This document shows, in pieces, positions 1-7,783 of a stretch of DNA of 25,856 nt (the first letter of the stretch is position 1; every line of letters begins with the position of its first letter). Below the pieces are notes generated by a model. That model made no database searches. It saw nothing but the letters and a program-made list of their open reading frames with translations, and was not told the DNA's origin. Location of the stretch: NCBI GenBank assembly GCA_937967875.1, contig CALBTQ010000448.1:1-25856 (forward strand). Reading direction: 5' to 3'. This stretch comes from an uncultured Pseudomonadota bacterium. GTDB taxonomy: Bacteria; Lernaellota; Lernaellaia; Lernaellales; Lernaellaceae. A program made the position numbers and the translations under genes.

Positions 1-46
1 ACCACCGAGATCTACACTCTTTCCCTACACGACGCTCTTCCGATCT
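1..46 (+). other. Illumina sequencing adapter (artefact)
   Basis: These 46 bases match the 3' part of the Illumina universal (P5/Read 1) adapter, ending in the familiar GCTCTTCCGATCT. Genomic sequence begins at about 47. The adapter was left on the contig by incomplete trimming and is not biology. The gene that begins at 162 on the minus strand is cut here. Confidence 0.98.
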
Positions 47-162
47 AAATGCACGGCGTCGGGCCGGCGGTCGTTGGCGTGGAGGTTGCCGAAAAGCGCG
101 GCCAGCACGACGATCAAAGCAACGAGGAATAATAAAAAATAGACGACGGTCGACAGGCACAT
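47..162 (-). CDS. Truncated N-terminus of a membrane or secreted protein (third gene of propeller operon)
   Basis: Reading leftward from an ATG at 162, an open frame of 38 codons runs without a stop into the adapter. The start has a GGAG Shine-Dalgarno 9 bases upstream. The peptide begins MCLSTVVYFLLFL, continues as one long hydrophobic stretch (about residues 5-25), then turns polar (HANDRRPD). This is a signal anchor or signal peptide; no SPI cleavage site is clear. It lies 28 bases downstream of a beta-propeller lipoprotein gene on the same strand, so it is probably co-transcribed with that pair. Function cannot be assigned from 38 residues, and the rest of the gene is missing from the contig. 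It could be a chance frame, but the ribosome site, hydrophobic core and codon usage favour a real gene. Confidence 0.55.
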
Positions 163-190
163 GGAAACGATCTCCGCAGAAATGAAAAGA

Positions 191-1570
191 CTATTCGATC
201 GCGCCCAGGTTTTCGTCTTCCTCGGTGTAGATCCGGCTGATCGAGTGGCTGCCGGAGTTGGCGACGAAAACCAGGTCTTCGCTCAATTCGAAATAATACG
301 GAGCCACGGCGATGCCGGTGGGCACCAACCCGACGCGGATCGGCGCGACGCCCACGCGGGTGCGGAACTTGAAATGGTCGTCGTCGGATTCGCGCAGATC
401 GCCGCGCCGGATGCGGAAGGACACGTGGCCGTAGTCGGATTCGTAACGCTGGTCGCTGTAGGCCAGGTTGTATTGCAGGCCGCTGCGCGTTCCTTCCACC
501 TGCCAGGCGTTGAGGTTTTCCTTGAAGGTCAGCTCCCACTCTTCATCGCGAGTGACGCAGTCGGTGGTGGCGATGTCCTCGAGGGTCGGGTTGCTGCGCC
601 GGCCTTCGTCGTAGAAGTACGGACGATCGGCGGCCGAGCCGCAGGCGCGGCGCGGCTCGACGAAGAAGTAATAGACGTAGCCGTCGTCGCTGCTGATGAA
701 TCCCTTCTGGCCGTCGGTGGACAGGGTCATGCCGTTGATGGCGAGGGGGAAAGTGATTTCGTCTTCGGTCAACGCCCAGCGGTCGGTTTCGACGACCTGC
801 AGGCGCGGCGGATCGTTGTTGAGCACAAAGAGGGTCGAACCGTCGAGCGTCTCGACCAGGCGCGTGGGCCAGCCGCCGAGGTCGACGGCTTCGCCGGTCA
901 GTTCGCGCGCGGCGGCGTCGACGATCAGCAGGTTGGCGTCGACGTCGAGCACGTACACGGTTTCGCCGTCGTGGCTGACTTCGACGTTGACCGGCTCGGC
1001 GGGCAGCTCGACCGCGTCGACCAGGGCCTGGCGCTGATGATCCCAGACGAGCAGGCGGTCGTTGTCGCGGTCGGTGAACCACACCTCGTGGCGCGCTTCC
1101 CAGGCGGGCGGCACGACGGCGGCGTAGGTGTCGGGCGCGTAGGCGACCGGCACAATCGCCACGCGGGCGTCGCGCAGGACGAGGTCGGCGACGGTTACCG
1201 GCCAGGGATCGTAAAGCTCGACCAGACGCACGGCGTCGGTGCGGGCGTCGGTGACGTAGAGGCGGTCGCCGTCGGGCGTGACGGCGATGTCGATGGGCGC
1301 TTCACCGAGCCAGATCGCTTTTTCGTTGTAACGATCGGAGGTGTAGGATTTGACGATTTCGAAGCCGATGCTTTCCATGACGGTCAGGTTGGCGCCGGCG
1401 GTGTTGACGGTGTAAACCAGCGGGCCGGTTTCCTGCAGCACGTTGGGTTCGACGGCCATTTCGGTCGGGCCGTAAAAATGGCGCACCGTGTCGCCGGCGT
1501 CGTAGCCGCCGCCTCCGCAACCGACGGCCAGGGCGAGGATCAAAAACAGTATGGTCGTCCGGATTTTCAT
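191..1570 (-). CDS. Beta-propeller (YVTN-like) lipoprotein, 459 aa
   Basis: Residues 1-18 are a lipoprotein signal peptide with lipobox AVGC (Cys18), followed by a Gly-rich linker, so export and lipid anchoring are expected. The body carries repeated propeller blades with phrases such as VTPDGDRLYVTD, SHDGETVYVLD and LVFVANSGSHSIS, typical of YVTN/NHL-type propellers. About residues 285-400 (from ACGSAADRPYF to RIRRGDL) depart from the blade pattern and form an insert with two cysteines, perhaps a separate beta domain. Blades resume at the C-terminus. The start overlaps the stop of the upstream propeller gene by ATGA, so the two are probably translationally coupled. Substrate or partner is unknown; such proteins are usually scaffolds or binding proteins rather than enzymes. 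Confidence 0.85.
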   Translation of the reverse strand: MKIRTTILFLILALAVGCGGGGYDAGDTVRHFYGPTEMAVEPNVLQETGPLVYTVNTAGANLTVMESIGFEIVKSYTSDRYNEKAIWLGEAPIDIAVTPDGDRLYVTDARTDAVRLVELYDPWPVTVADLVLRDARVAIVPVAYAPDTYAAVVPPAWEARHEVWFTDRDNDRLLVWDHQRQALVDAVELPAEPVNVEVSHDGETVYVLDVDANLLIVDAAARELTGEAVDLGGWPTRLVETLDGSTLFVLNNDPPRLQVVETDRWALTEDEITFPLAINGMTLSTDGQKGFISSDDGYVYYFFVEPRRACGSAADRPYFYDEGRRSNPTLEDIATTDCVTRDEEWELTFKENLNAWQVEGTRSGLQYNLAYSDQRYESDYGHVSFRIRRGDLRESDDDHFKFRTRVGVAPIRVGLVPTGIAVAPYYFELSEDLVFVANSGSHSISRIYTEEDENLGAIE

Positions 1571-2670
1571 GGGATCGCCCAGATGACCTCCTTGGACCGC
1601 ACGTCGAGCAACGTGAGGTTGTGACTGTTGAAGTTGACCGTCAGCGCGTAGTAGTGATCCGGCTCGACCGGATCGGCGAACATGGCGATGTCGTTGGGGC
1701 CCGCGCCCGTGCGCATGACGCCCAGCAGATCGCCGTTGTCGGTGTCGTAGGCGAAGACGGTGTTGCTGACGAAGTTGGTCACCCAGACCTCGCCGCCGTC
1801 GGGCGTGACCGTGACCGCCGACGGGCCCAGGTCGGTGGGCAGCAGACGCAGCACGGCGTCTTCCGGATAAAGCGGCAGCTTGGTCGCGTCGACCATCAGC
1901 AACGCGCCGGGATTGCGCGCGGCGACGAACAGGCGGTCGCCGTCGGGTGTGAAAGCGAGCCCGCGATTGTCGTAAGCGGTGAGGCTGAAAGACAACCCGG
2001 TATCGAAAGCGGCGGCGTAGCTGCCGGTTTCCACGTCGATCATGGTGATGCCGGGGGCCATTTTGTTGGTCACGTAGGCGTAGCGCCCGGCGGGGTCGAT
2101 TTTAATTTCGTTGACGCCCGAGGAGAGCGCGATGTTTTTGGTCAGTTGCTGCGCGGCGAGATCGACGACCGAAACGACGCCGGAGGACAGGCAGGCGACC
2201 AGCAGGCGGTCTTCCTCGGGGGTGAGGGTCAGGCCGAAGGGTTGACGGCCGACGGTGATGCCCTGGGAACCATCTTCGTTGTCGTCCAAGTCCAGCAGGT
2301 CGGGTTGAGCCGGATCGGTCAGGTCGAACAGCAGCACCGTGTTGTGGCGGCGTTCGGCGACGTAGGCGACGGAGCCTTCGGCGTTGAGGATGATCTTGCT
2401 CAGGTACGGATCGGTTTCGACTGTGCGGATGACGGCCCGGTCGCGCCGCTCCAGGGCGATGCGCAGGTCGACCACGCTCAGATGGCCGTCCTTGCCCGAG
2501 GACAGGTCGAAGTTGGCGTTGGTCACGTAGGCGTACGGCCAGTGGATGGCGATGCCGGTCGGACTGTCGAACACCCCGCCTTCGCCAATATCCTCGCTAT
2601 CTTCCTCGCAGGCGACGACGCCCGCCAGAAGCAACGACACGATCAGTAGCCAGATGGCCGTGCTACGCAC
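1567..2670 (-). CDS. YVTN-type beta-propeller lipoprotein, 367 aa
   Basis: I chose the GTG at 2670 because GGAGG sits 5 bases upstream; the adjacent TTG at 2673 is too close to it. The signal peptide ends in lipobox GVVAC (Cys21), followed by an acidic stretch (EEDSEDIGEGG) typical of a mature lipoprotein linker. The rest is a propeller of YVTN repeats: PYAYVTNAN, GSVAYVAERRHNTV, GRYAYVTNK, GDRLFVAARNPG and GEVWVTNFVSNTVFAYD give about seven blades. It is probably a periplasmic or surface-facing binding or scaffold protein; no enzyme motif is seen. It is the first gene of its operon, behind the promoter at 2705-2733, and is coupled by ATGA to a second propeller lipoprotein. Confidence 0.88.
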   Translation of the reverse strand: MRSTAIWLLIVSLLLAGVVACEEDSEDIGEGGVFDSPTGIAIHWPYAYVTNANFDLSSGKDGHLSVVDLRIALERRDRAVIRTVETDPYLSKIILNAEGSVAYVAERRHNTVLLFDLTDPAQPDLLDLDDNEDGSQGITVGRQPFGLTLTPEEDRLLVACLSSGVVSVVDLAAQQLTKNIALSSGVNEIKIDPAGRYAYVTNKMAPGITMIDVETGSYAAAFDTGLSFSLTAYDNRGLAFTPDGDRLFVAARNPGALLMVDATKLPLYPEDAVLRLLPTDLGPSAVTVTPDGGEVWVTNFVSNTVFAYDTDNGDLLGVMRTGAGPNDIAMFADPVEPDHYYALTVNFNSHNLTLLDVRSKEVIWAIP

Positions 2671-2704
2671 CAAAACCTCCGGGTTTTACTCACAAGAGGG
2701 GGCG

Positions 2705-2733
2705 ATCTTACTTTGCCGCATCCCGTGAGTCAA
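2705..2733 (-). promoter_or_regulatory. Sigma70-like promoter of propeller lipoprotein operon
   Basis: On the minus strand a -35 box TTGACT (2733-2728) is followed, after exactly 17 bases, by a -10 box TAAGAT (2710-2705). These match 5/6 and 4/6 of the consensus. The expected transcription start is near 2698, about 28 bases before the GTG start at 2670. Confidence 0.6.
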
Positions 2734-2744
2734 TGACGTGCATC

Positions 2745-3272
2745 TTACGGAAAGCGCACATTTTGGCAAACGAAATCGTGGAAGGTCAACGCGGTTTCGT
2801 CAGTCCAGTCGACGGGGACGATGATCTGCAGCGTCCAGACCGTGTCGCCCCGGGTGGGCGCGTAAATCCAGATCAAATGGGTGACCAGCTCGGAATAGAT
2901 GCCCATGACTTCCTGTTCGCCGACGCGGCCTTGAATCGGCTCGGGCAGGCCGGACATCTGCGTGGCAATTTTCCGGTAAGCGGCGTCAAGCACGCGCAGG
3001 GCGTTCGCCTTGTCGTGACGCTGGACGAGCACGCCGGGCGAAGTGCGCGAGGGGGGATCGGGCCGGAAGGCGACCGCCGTTCCCTCGTCGAAACGCTTGA
3101 AGGCCTTGGGCAACGTCAGCGAGAGGCCGAACGCCTCGTGGTGTTTCGTGCCGGAAAAGTCGGTCGGATCCGGCCGCGTCACGGTGGTGCACCCGGCGCA
3201 CAGCAGCGCCAGGACGACCAGCAACGCGGCGAGGCTATTTCTGCGTTTGGCGATACTTGCGCACCGCTTCAT
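2745..3272 (-). CDS. Small putative lipoprotein, 175 aa, downstream of mltG
   Basis: The chosen start is the ATG at 3272, with GGAG 8 bases upstream. It lies inside the 3' end of mltG (38-base overlap in another frame), so it is likely translationally coupled. Residues 1-28 are a basic, then hydrophobic signal peptide ending LLCAGC. The -3 residue of the lipobox is Cys rather than the usual Leu, so lipidation is probable but not certain. The mature part (GTKHHEAFGLSLTLPKAFK, then WTLQIIVPVDW near the end) looks like a compact alpha/beta domain of the kind found in small lipoproteins that screen for a membrane-perturbing or stress function. I do not recognise the family. Operon position suggests an envelope or cell-wall role. 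Confidence 0.75.
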   Translation of the reverse strand: MKRCASIAKRRNSLAALLVVLALLCAGCTTVTRPDPTDFSGTKHHEAFGLSLTLPKAFKRFDEGTAVAFRPDPPSRTSPGVLVQRHDKANALRVLDAAYRKIATQMSGLPEPIQGRVGEQEVMGIYSELVTHLIWIYAPTRGDTVWTLQIIVPVDWTDETALTFHDFVCQNVRFP

Positions 3273-4275
3273 TGTGCTGCTCCAGAGTGGTGGAAAACAC
3301 GTGCCGGCCCAGCCCGTCGGCGACGAAGTACAGCCAGTCGCCCGCGGCGGGGGCGAGCACAGCGGCCAGGGCGTCGCGGCTCGGATTGCAAATCGGTCCC
3401 GGCGGCAGGCCCCGGCGCGTGTAGGTATTGTATGGATGATCGGCACGCAACATCGCCTTGGTCAGCAGACCCTTGAAATCCTTGCCCTGGGCGAAGATGA
3501 CCGAGGGATCGGCCTGCAGGGGAATTTTCGCGCGCAAACGATTGAGAAACACGCGGGCGATTTTCGGCATTTCGGGCGCGTAGCCGCTTTCTTTTTCGAC
3601 GATGCTGGCCAGCGTGATCAGTTGCGCGTCGGTCAGTTCATGCTTGGCGGAGGTCGAGAGCAGCGAAGGCCAGGTGCGGTTGAATTGCCCGACCATGCGC
3701 TTGTACAGCGCGCGGGCGTCGTCGCCGCGTTGGTAGAGATACGTCTCGGGCGCGAGGTAGCCCTCCAGCGATGAGGCGTAGATTTGCACCTGATTGAGAA
3801 AATCGAGATCGGTGAGCAGGGCGTGCGCCTCGTTTTTCGGATCGAGCCCGGCGGCAATCAGCTTGTCGGCAACCGTCGCGGCCGTCTCGCCGGGGATGAC
3901 GGTGAACCGATGTTTGACCGTTTTGCCGTCGATCAGTTGTGAAAGCACTGTGCGCAGCGGCAGACCGTGGGCGATGGCGTATTCGCCCGCTTTGATTTTC
4001 CCCGCGACGTTTTCGTACCTGGCCAGCAGGACAAAGCCGCGCGCATCGGCGATCACGCCGTGGGCGGTCAGATTGGCGGCGATGGAGCGCACACCGGCGC
4101 CGCGTTCGATGACGACGATCGCGGGCGGATCGGTCGGCCGTCCGGGCGCGTCGCGCCACAGGTGTTTGATCGCCAGCACTCCGGCTCCGGCGCAAGCCGT
4201 CACCACGATGAGGGCGATAAACAAGATCCGACGCAGCGAATCGGTTTTCTTTCGTTGTTGGGTTGTCGGCGGCAT
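3235..4275 (-). CDS. mltG: Endolytic murein transglycosylase MltG
   Basis: MltG (YceG) cleaves nascent peptidoglycan strands and is thought to end glycan chain synthesis at the inner membrane. The 346-residue protein has a cytoplasmic basic tail, one membrane helix (about residues 15-37), a LysM-like region (about 50-120, with VVIERGAGVRSIAANL) and the YceG catalytic domain. The family signature is plain: EGYLAPETY near 171 and LASIVEKES near 222-230, which contains the catalytic glutamate (about residue 227), then FLNRLR and LQADPSVIFA. The end, RRGLPPGPICNPS, is also typical. Length matches the family. The ribosome site before the ATG is weak, so coupling to the upstream membrane gene 39 bases away is possible. 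Confidence 0.95.
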   Translation of the reverse strand: MPPTTQQRKKTDSLRRILFIALIVVTACAGAGVLAIKHLWRDAPGRPTDPPAIVVIERGAGVRSIAANLTAHGVIADARGFVLLARYENVAGKIKAGEYAIAHGLPLRTVLSQLIDGKTVKHRFTVIPGETAATVADKLIAAGLDPKNEAHALLTDLDFLNQVQIYASSLEGYLAPETYLYQRGDDARALYKRMVGQFNRTWPSLLSTSAKHELTDAQLITLASIVEKESGYAPEMPKIARVFLNRLRAKIPLQADPSVIFAQGKDFKGLLTKAMLRADHPYNTYTRRGLPPGPICNPSRDALAAVLAPAAGDWLYFVADGLGRHVFSTTLEQHNEAVRKYRQTQK

Positions 4276-4314
4276 GGGGCGATGATAGCGCGTTCGGCGG
4301 CGACTGTCAGGCGC

Positions 4315-4704
4315 TTAGGCGCGGGCGAGCATGACGCCGAAAATGAAGTACGTGAACAGGAGGAACGTCAGGGAACTCAGGATCATGTGCAGCACGCGGC
4401 GCAGGCCGGGTTTGACCAGCCAGCCGGTGAGCGCGCCGCCGAAAACCAACGCCAGAAAGAGCGTGAAGAAGGTGACGAGGGTGATCACCTTGCCGGCGTT
4501 GTAGGCGATGGCGCCGTACATGACCAGCACCCAGAAGAGGATGGACGGCGGCACGGCGAACTTATGGATGATCTTGATCGTCGCGTTTTCACGCAGGACC
4601 AGTTTGAGGAAACCGGTGATCGTGACGATCAAAATCAGCATATACGAAAGGGCGATCAGCCCGAAGAACACCATTTGCAGATTCGGCATAAGGCCCCCAC
4701 TCAT
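4315..4704 (-). CDS. Four-helix integral membrane protein, 129 aa (or 124 aa)
   Basis: The protein is almost entirely hydrophobic, with four predicted membrane helices: around MVFFGLIALSYMLILIVTITGF, then after IHKFAVPP, then around LVTFFTLFLALVFGG, then around ILSSLTFLLFTYFIF. Two histidines precede helices 2 and 4 (IIHKFAV and RVLHMIL), a spacing seen in several small cytochrome b-like families, though heme binding is only a guess. The start is either the ATG at 4704 or the one at 4689; the latter has a GGGGG run 4 bases upstream. It is the first gene before mltG on the same strand. I do not recognise a named family. Confidence 0.72.
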   Translation of the reverse strand: MSGGLMPNLQMVFFGLIALSYMLILIVTITGFLKLVLRENATIKIIHKFAVPPSILFWVLVMYGAIAYNAGKVITLVTFFTLFLALVFGGALTGWLVKPGLRRVLHMILSSLTFLLFTYFIFGVMLARA

Positions 4705-4741
4705 GCGGATGATCTGCCATCCGGATGTAAATTTGGCCGGT

Positions 4742-4825
4742 AGCATACCGTTTCGTTCGGGAAAATGAAAGGCGCATTTCGCGCGGGACGGTCCGCTTCC
4801 CGCGTGGCGCGCGCTGGTGTACAGT
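4742..4825. promoter_or_regulatory. Divergent intergenic region with candidate promoters and an inverted repeat
   Basis: This gap separates the minus-strand membrane/mltG genes from the plus-strand gene at 4858. A plus-strand -10-like TACAGT lies at 4820-4825 and a minus-strand TATGCT at 4747-4742; neither has a strong -35. Between them is a 7-bp inverted repeat, CGCGGGA (4782-4788) and TCCCGCG (4798-4804), with a 9-base spacer. It has no T-run, so an operator or chance GC-rich pairing is likelier than a terminator. Confidence 0.3.
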
Positions 4826-4857
4826 AAGCGCCTACCAACCGACTTGCGGGGAAACAG

Positions 4858-5361
4858 ATGGGCCGTTTCGAGCAATTGCAGGAAATGCTGCGCCAAAAGC
4901 GTCTGGGTTTTTGCATGGACGAGGTGATGACCGGCACGCACCAATTCGAGCCGGGCTACGGCGAACCGGGCGATCGTTTTATGGAATATCGCGTTACCTG
5001 GGGTCCCAAGCACGTGGGCGAGTTTCTCAATCCGCTGGGCGGCAAGTTCATGTACAACGAGTTGGAAGGCTTCGTGGACATCGAAGGGCTGTGCCGCAAC
5101 ACGCCGGTGCTCGGCTCGCTGGAACTGCATTATTTCACCGAAGCGAAAATCCGCTATACATTCACCTTCGAGGCCGACGGCACGGACTACCAGTACATCG
5201 GCGAGAAGGTCGACCTGCGCCCGTGGAACCTGCACCGTACGCACACGACGTGCCACGGCACGTTGTTCGTCGAAAGCACCGGCGAAATCGTCTCGCGTTC
5301 GGTGACCTACTTCCGGTGGCACACGCTGCCGGGCTTTCTGGCCAGCATCCGGCTCGGATAA
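4858..5361 (+). CDS. Conserved-looking soluble beta-rich protein, 167 aa, unknown function
   Basis: The ATG is preceded by GCGGGGA 5 bases upstream. The protein has no signal peptide or membrane helix. A short helical start (MGRFEQLQEMLRQKRLGF) leads into alternating beta segments such as DRFMEYRVTW, IRYTFTFEADG and YQYIGEKVDLRPWNL. The middle and end (FTFEADGTDYQYIGEK, then HTTCHGTLF, then SVTYFRW) remind me of the accessory beta-barrel domain that accompanies GMC-type oxidoreductases and hydrolases in actinobacterial and deltaproteobacterial proteins, but here it stands alone. That comparison is from memory and unverified. It is followed 53 bases later by an alpha/beta hydrolase on the same strand, so the two may act together on a lipid-like substrate. 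Confidence 0.75.
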   Translation: MGRFEQLQEMLRQKRLGFCMDEVMTGTHQFEPGYGEPGDRFMEYRVTWGPKHVGEFLNPLGGKFMYNELEGFVDIEGLCRNTPVLGSLELHYFTEAKIRYTFTFEADGTDYQYIGEKVDLRPWNLHRTHTTCHGTLFVESTGEIVSRSVTYFRWHTLPGFLASIRLG

Positions 5362-5414
5362 TTGTTGGAGCGAAGGGGGAATTGGTGTTACAACGGCGGG
5401 CCAGGAGGTAAGCG

Positions 5415-6689
5415 ATGACCACCGACAACGCACCGGCCAAAAATCCGCCCCGCCGCGGGCTGCTGATCATTGGTTGTCTGGCGCCGGTGCTGCTGGTGCT
5501 GGCGGCGATCGGCTACATTGTCTGGCAGTTGCTGGACGCGAAAGACGAAGCCATGCCGCTGCCCGCCGAACTGAGTGAAGACGAGTGGCGGGTGGTGCCG
5601 TGGGCGTCGCCGCCGTTTGTGTACGACGGCCCGGGACAACTGGATGCGTATATGGATAACGGCTGCCGGCGCGGCATTTTCACGCCCGATCCGGAGCGGG
5701 GGATGTCGCTGGGCGGGCTGGGAGTGCGCTGTCAGCCGGGCATGCCTTCGGAGATCCTCGGCGCGCCGCGGGCGCTGCTGGTGCATCTGCCGAGCAACTA
5801 CCGCAAGGACGGCGAACCATTGCCGCTGGTCATCGCCTTTCACGGCTTCGGGCAACGGCCGCATCACGTCGCCCGGGCGCTGATCGCGCAGATGGAAAAG
5901 GCGATGAACGACGGCTGGCTGCCGCCGGTGGTGCTGGCGCTGCCGGACATGTCGCTGAGCGGCAACGGCCTGGACAATCCGGTCACCCAGTGGGACGAGA
6001 CGGGCGGCAGTTGGGGCGTCAACTCGAACCTGGGGCGTTTCGCCGACCATCTGAAAAACGAGCTGGTGCCCTTCCTGCAGGAAACCTACAACGTGCGGCG
6101 CGATCCGGCCGGGACGATCGTGCTGGGCGCGTCGATGGGCGGCACGATCGCGCTGAACATGATGATCGACGAGCCGCAGCGGTATCCGAACGTGGGCGCG
6201 TTCTACCCGGCGGTCGATCTGCGTTATAGCTGCCAGGGCAAGCGCACGCTCAATTACGATCCGGCGTGCTACAAGCCGCTGACCACGGACGATCAGAACC
6301 GGCCGATGGTGGTCAATCCGCGCCAGGCGTACCTGTTCACCGAGAAGGTGTTTTTGTATCCCGTGTTCGATTCCGACCGCGTGCAGGGCATCGTGTGGAC
6401 CGAAGACAAACCGGTGTGGGAGCGAGTGCGCGCGGCCAATCCGGTCGACCGGCTGCGCGACGCCAAGCCGGACCTGACCGGCGTGCACATCTGGTACGTG
6501 GTCGGCGAGAACGATGATTTCAACATCGACGCTACCGTGCCGGTATTCAACCCGGTTGCCAAGGAGCTGGGCGCGACGATCGAACCGGACCGGCAGATCC
6601 GGCCGGGCAATCACGACATTCCGTTTATCGAGGAAAATCTGGGCGACGCCCTGCGGTGGGTGGCCGAACGGTTGGCGGCAGGGAAGTAA
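5415..6689 (+). CDS. Membrane-anchored alpha/beta hydrolase (esterase-like), 424 aa
   Basis: A strong AGGAGG site precedes the ATG. Residues 16-38 form one membrane helix with basic residues before it, so the catalytic domain should face the periplasm. The hydrolase fold shows the oxyanion segment AFHGFG (about 141-146), the nucleophile elbow GASMGG with Ser240, an acid-rich stretch VVGENDDFNID suited to the catalytic Asp, and His400 in GNHDIPF. This is the Ser-Asp-His order of the esterase D / polyhydroxybutyrate depolymerase-like group. Residues 45-115 are an extra N-terminal region with two cysteines (CRRG, VRCQPG) before the hydrolase core. Substrate is unknown; carboxylic-ester hydrolysis is the family norm. 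It shares an operon with the small protein upstream and converges on a lipoprotein gene only 6 bases away. Confidence 0.85.
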   Translation: MTTDNAPAKNPPRRGLLIIGCLAPVLLVLAAIGYIVWQLLDAKDEAMPLPAELSEDEWRVVPWASPPFVYDGPGQLDAYMDNGCRRGIFTPDPERGMSLGGLGVRCQPGMPSEILGAPRALLVHLPSNYRKDGEPLPLVIAFHGFGQRPHHVARALIAQMEKAMNDGWLPPVVLALPDMSLSGNGLDNPVTQWDETGGSWGVNSNLGRFADHLKNELVPFLQETYNVRRDPAGTIVLGASMGGTIALNMMIDEPQRYPNVGAFYPAVDLRYSCQGKRTLNYDPACYKPLTTDDQNRPMVVNPRQAYLFTEKVFLYPVFDSDRVQGIVWTEDKPVWERVRAANPVDRLRDAKPDLTGVHIWYVVGENDDFNIDATVPVFNPVAKELGATIEPDRQIRPGNHDIPFIEENLGDALRWVAERLAAGK

Positions 6690-6695
6690 CCTCCG

Positions 6696-7628
6696 TTAGT
6701 CGCCGTGCAGTCGTTGCAGCGCCTGTTCGTTTTCTTTCTGCCAGAGCACGGCCTGTTCGGCGAGACGGCCTTCGCCGATCCAGCCCATTTGCGTGGCCAG
6801 CAGGTAGCCGTAGCGCTCGCCGAGGGGGGCAAGCATTTGCCGTAGCGCCCGCCAATCGTCGGCGCGCAGTTCATCGATATTCTTGCAGAGAGCGGCTTCG
6901 ACCCCGCCGGGTCCGCCCACACGGTTGCCGTCGAGGGGCAGGGCGAAGGCGGCGGCGAGCAGTGGCTTGCGCAAATCAACCAGGGCCGCGCTCATTTGGT
7001 AGTGAACTTTTGGGCGCTCGCCGGTGTTAAAGACAGAGATGTGATCCAGGCTGATCAACAGGAGCAGGTCGGCGTTGAAATTCTCCGCGATCCGCCCCGG
7101 CGAGAAGGCGCGCCAACGGGGCGTGGGCAGGTGGTTGACCGGCACTTCGACGCGCAGCAGGCAATGCTCGGCGCGGGGATCGTCGAGGTCGACCTCGGCG
7201 GGCGGCGGCGCGGCCAGTTGGTCGCGGGCCGGGGGCGCGGCGCGGTAAGGCTCCAGCAGGCGATAGCCCGGCCGGCCGGCGCGGCGCGGATCGGTCGCCA
7301 GGCGCCGGACCAGATCGTCCGCGGGCGCGGAGGCGACGAAGCGCACGTCGCGGAAGAAGTTCAGCGTGCGCGGCATGCGGTCGGCCCAGAGCGGCCCGAT
7401 TTCATGCAAGTCGATCGGCGCGGCGGTCGTTTCCAGTTGGGTTTCCGCCGGCCCGGCCAGGGTCGGATGCACGGTGACGAGGTTGACGCGATCGGGCAGC
7501 GACACCAGCAGCACGGTGGGTTGCGCGTCGGCGAACTGCAGCACGGCGCGCAGGTAGTCGGTTTCCCGCGGCGCGCAAGCGGCAAACAGGAGGATCAGCA
7601 ACAGGAGCGAGCCGAGGATTTTTCGCAC
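6696..7628 (-). CDS. Putative lipoprotein, 310 aa, unknown function
   Basis: I chose the GTG at 7628 because it starts a textbook lipoprotein signal peptide (VRKILGS, a Leu-rich core, then lipobox FAAC with Cys18) and has AGAGG 8 bases upstream. The longer in-frame ATG at 7688 would bury the signal peptide. The mature protein alternates charged and beta-like segments, including TVLLVSLPDRVNLVTVHP near the start and ADLLLLISLDHISVFNTGE in the second half. The C-terminus (ALRQMLAPLGERYGYLLATQMGW) is helical. The repeated hydrophobic strands recall envelope lipoproteins with a nucleotide- or CsgG-like fold, but I cannot name a family. It is divergent from the PadR-efflux operon and convergent with the hydrolase. 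Confidence 0.75.
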   Translation of the reverse strand: MRKILGSLLLLILLFAACAPRETDYLRAVLQFADAQPTVLLVSLPDRVNLVTVHPTLAGPAETQLETTAAPIDLHEIGPLWADRMPRTLNFFRDVRFVASAPADDLVRRLATDPRRAGRPGYRLLEPYRAAPPARDQLAAPPPAEVDLDDPRAEHCLLRVEVPVNHLPTPRWRAFSPGRIAENFNADLLLLISLDHISVFNTGERPKVHYQMSAALVDLRKPLLAAAFALPLDGNRVGGPGGVEAALCKNIDELRADDWRALRQMLAPLGERYGYLLATQMGWIGEGRLAEQAVLWQKENEQALQRLHGD

Positions 7629-7693
7629 CGGGGACACCTCTGGAAAAAGTGATTTTCTGAACGTAACCCGAATCGCTTCGTTGAGCAAATAGG

Positions 7694-7737
7694 ATGTCCG
7701 GTTGACATATATTTATTTTTGCATAGTTTGGTCCAAA
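7694..7737 (+). promoter_or_regulatory. Promoter and candidate PadR operator of the efflux operon
   Basis: A perfect -35 box TTGACA lies at 7702-7707 and TAGTTT at 7724-7729 is the best -10 (16-base spacing; T1, A2 and T6 match). The -35 is embedded in a perfect palindrome, ATGTC-N5-GACAT (7694-7708), close to the ATGT/ACAT half-sites known for PadR-family operators. A second perfect palindrome, TTTGG-T-CCAAA, covers 7727-7737 at the -10. PadR binding here would block RNA polymerase, so autorepression relieved by an effector is the natural inference. Confidence 0.5.
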
Positions 7738-7783
7738 TACTTGAGGATGCTACCGGATCACATCAACACAGAGGCGTTATACG

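Noticed and set aside
4782..4804. GC-rich hairpin as an intrinsic terminator
   Set aside because: It lacks a U-tract and lies between two divergent gene starts, not after a gene.
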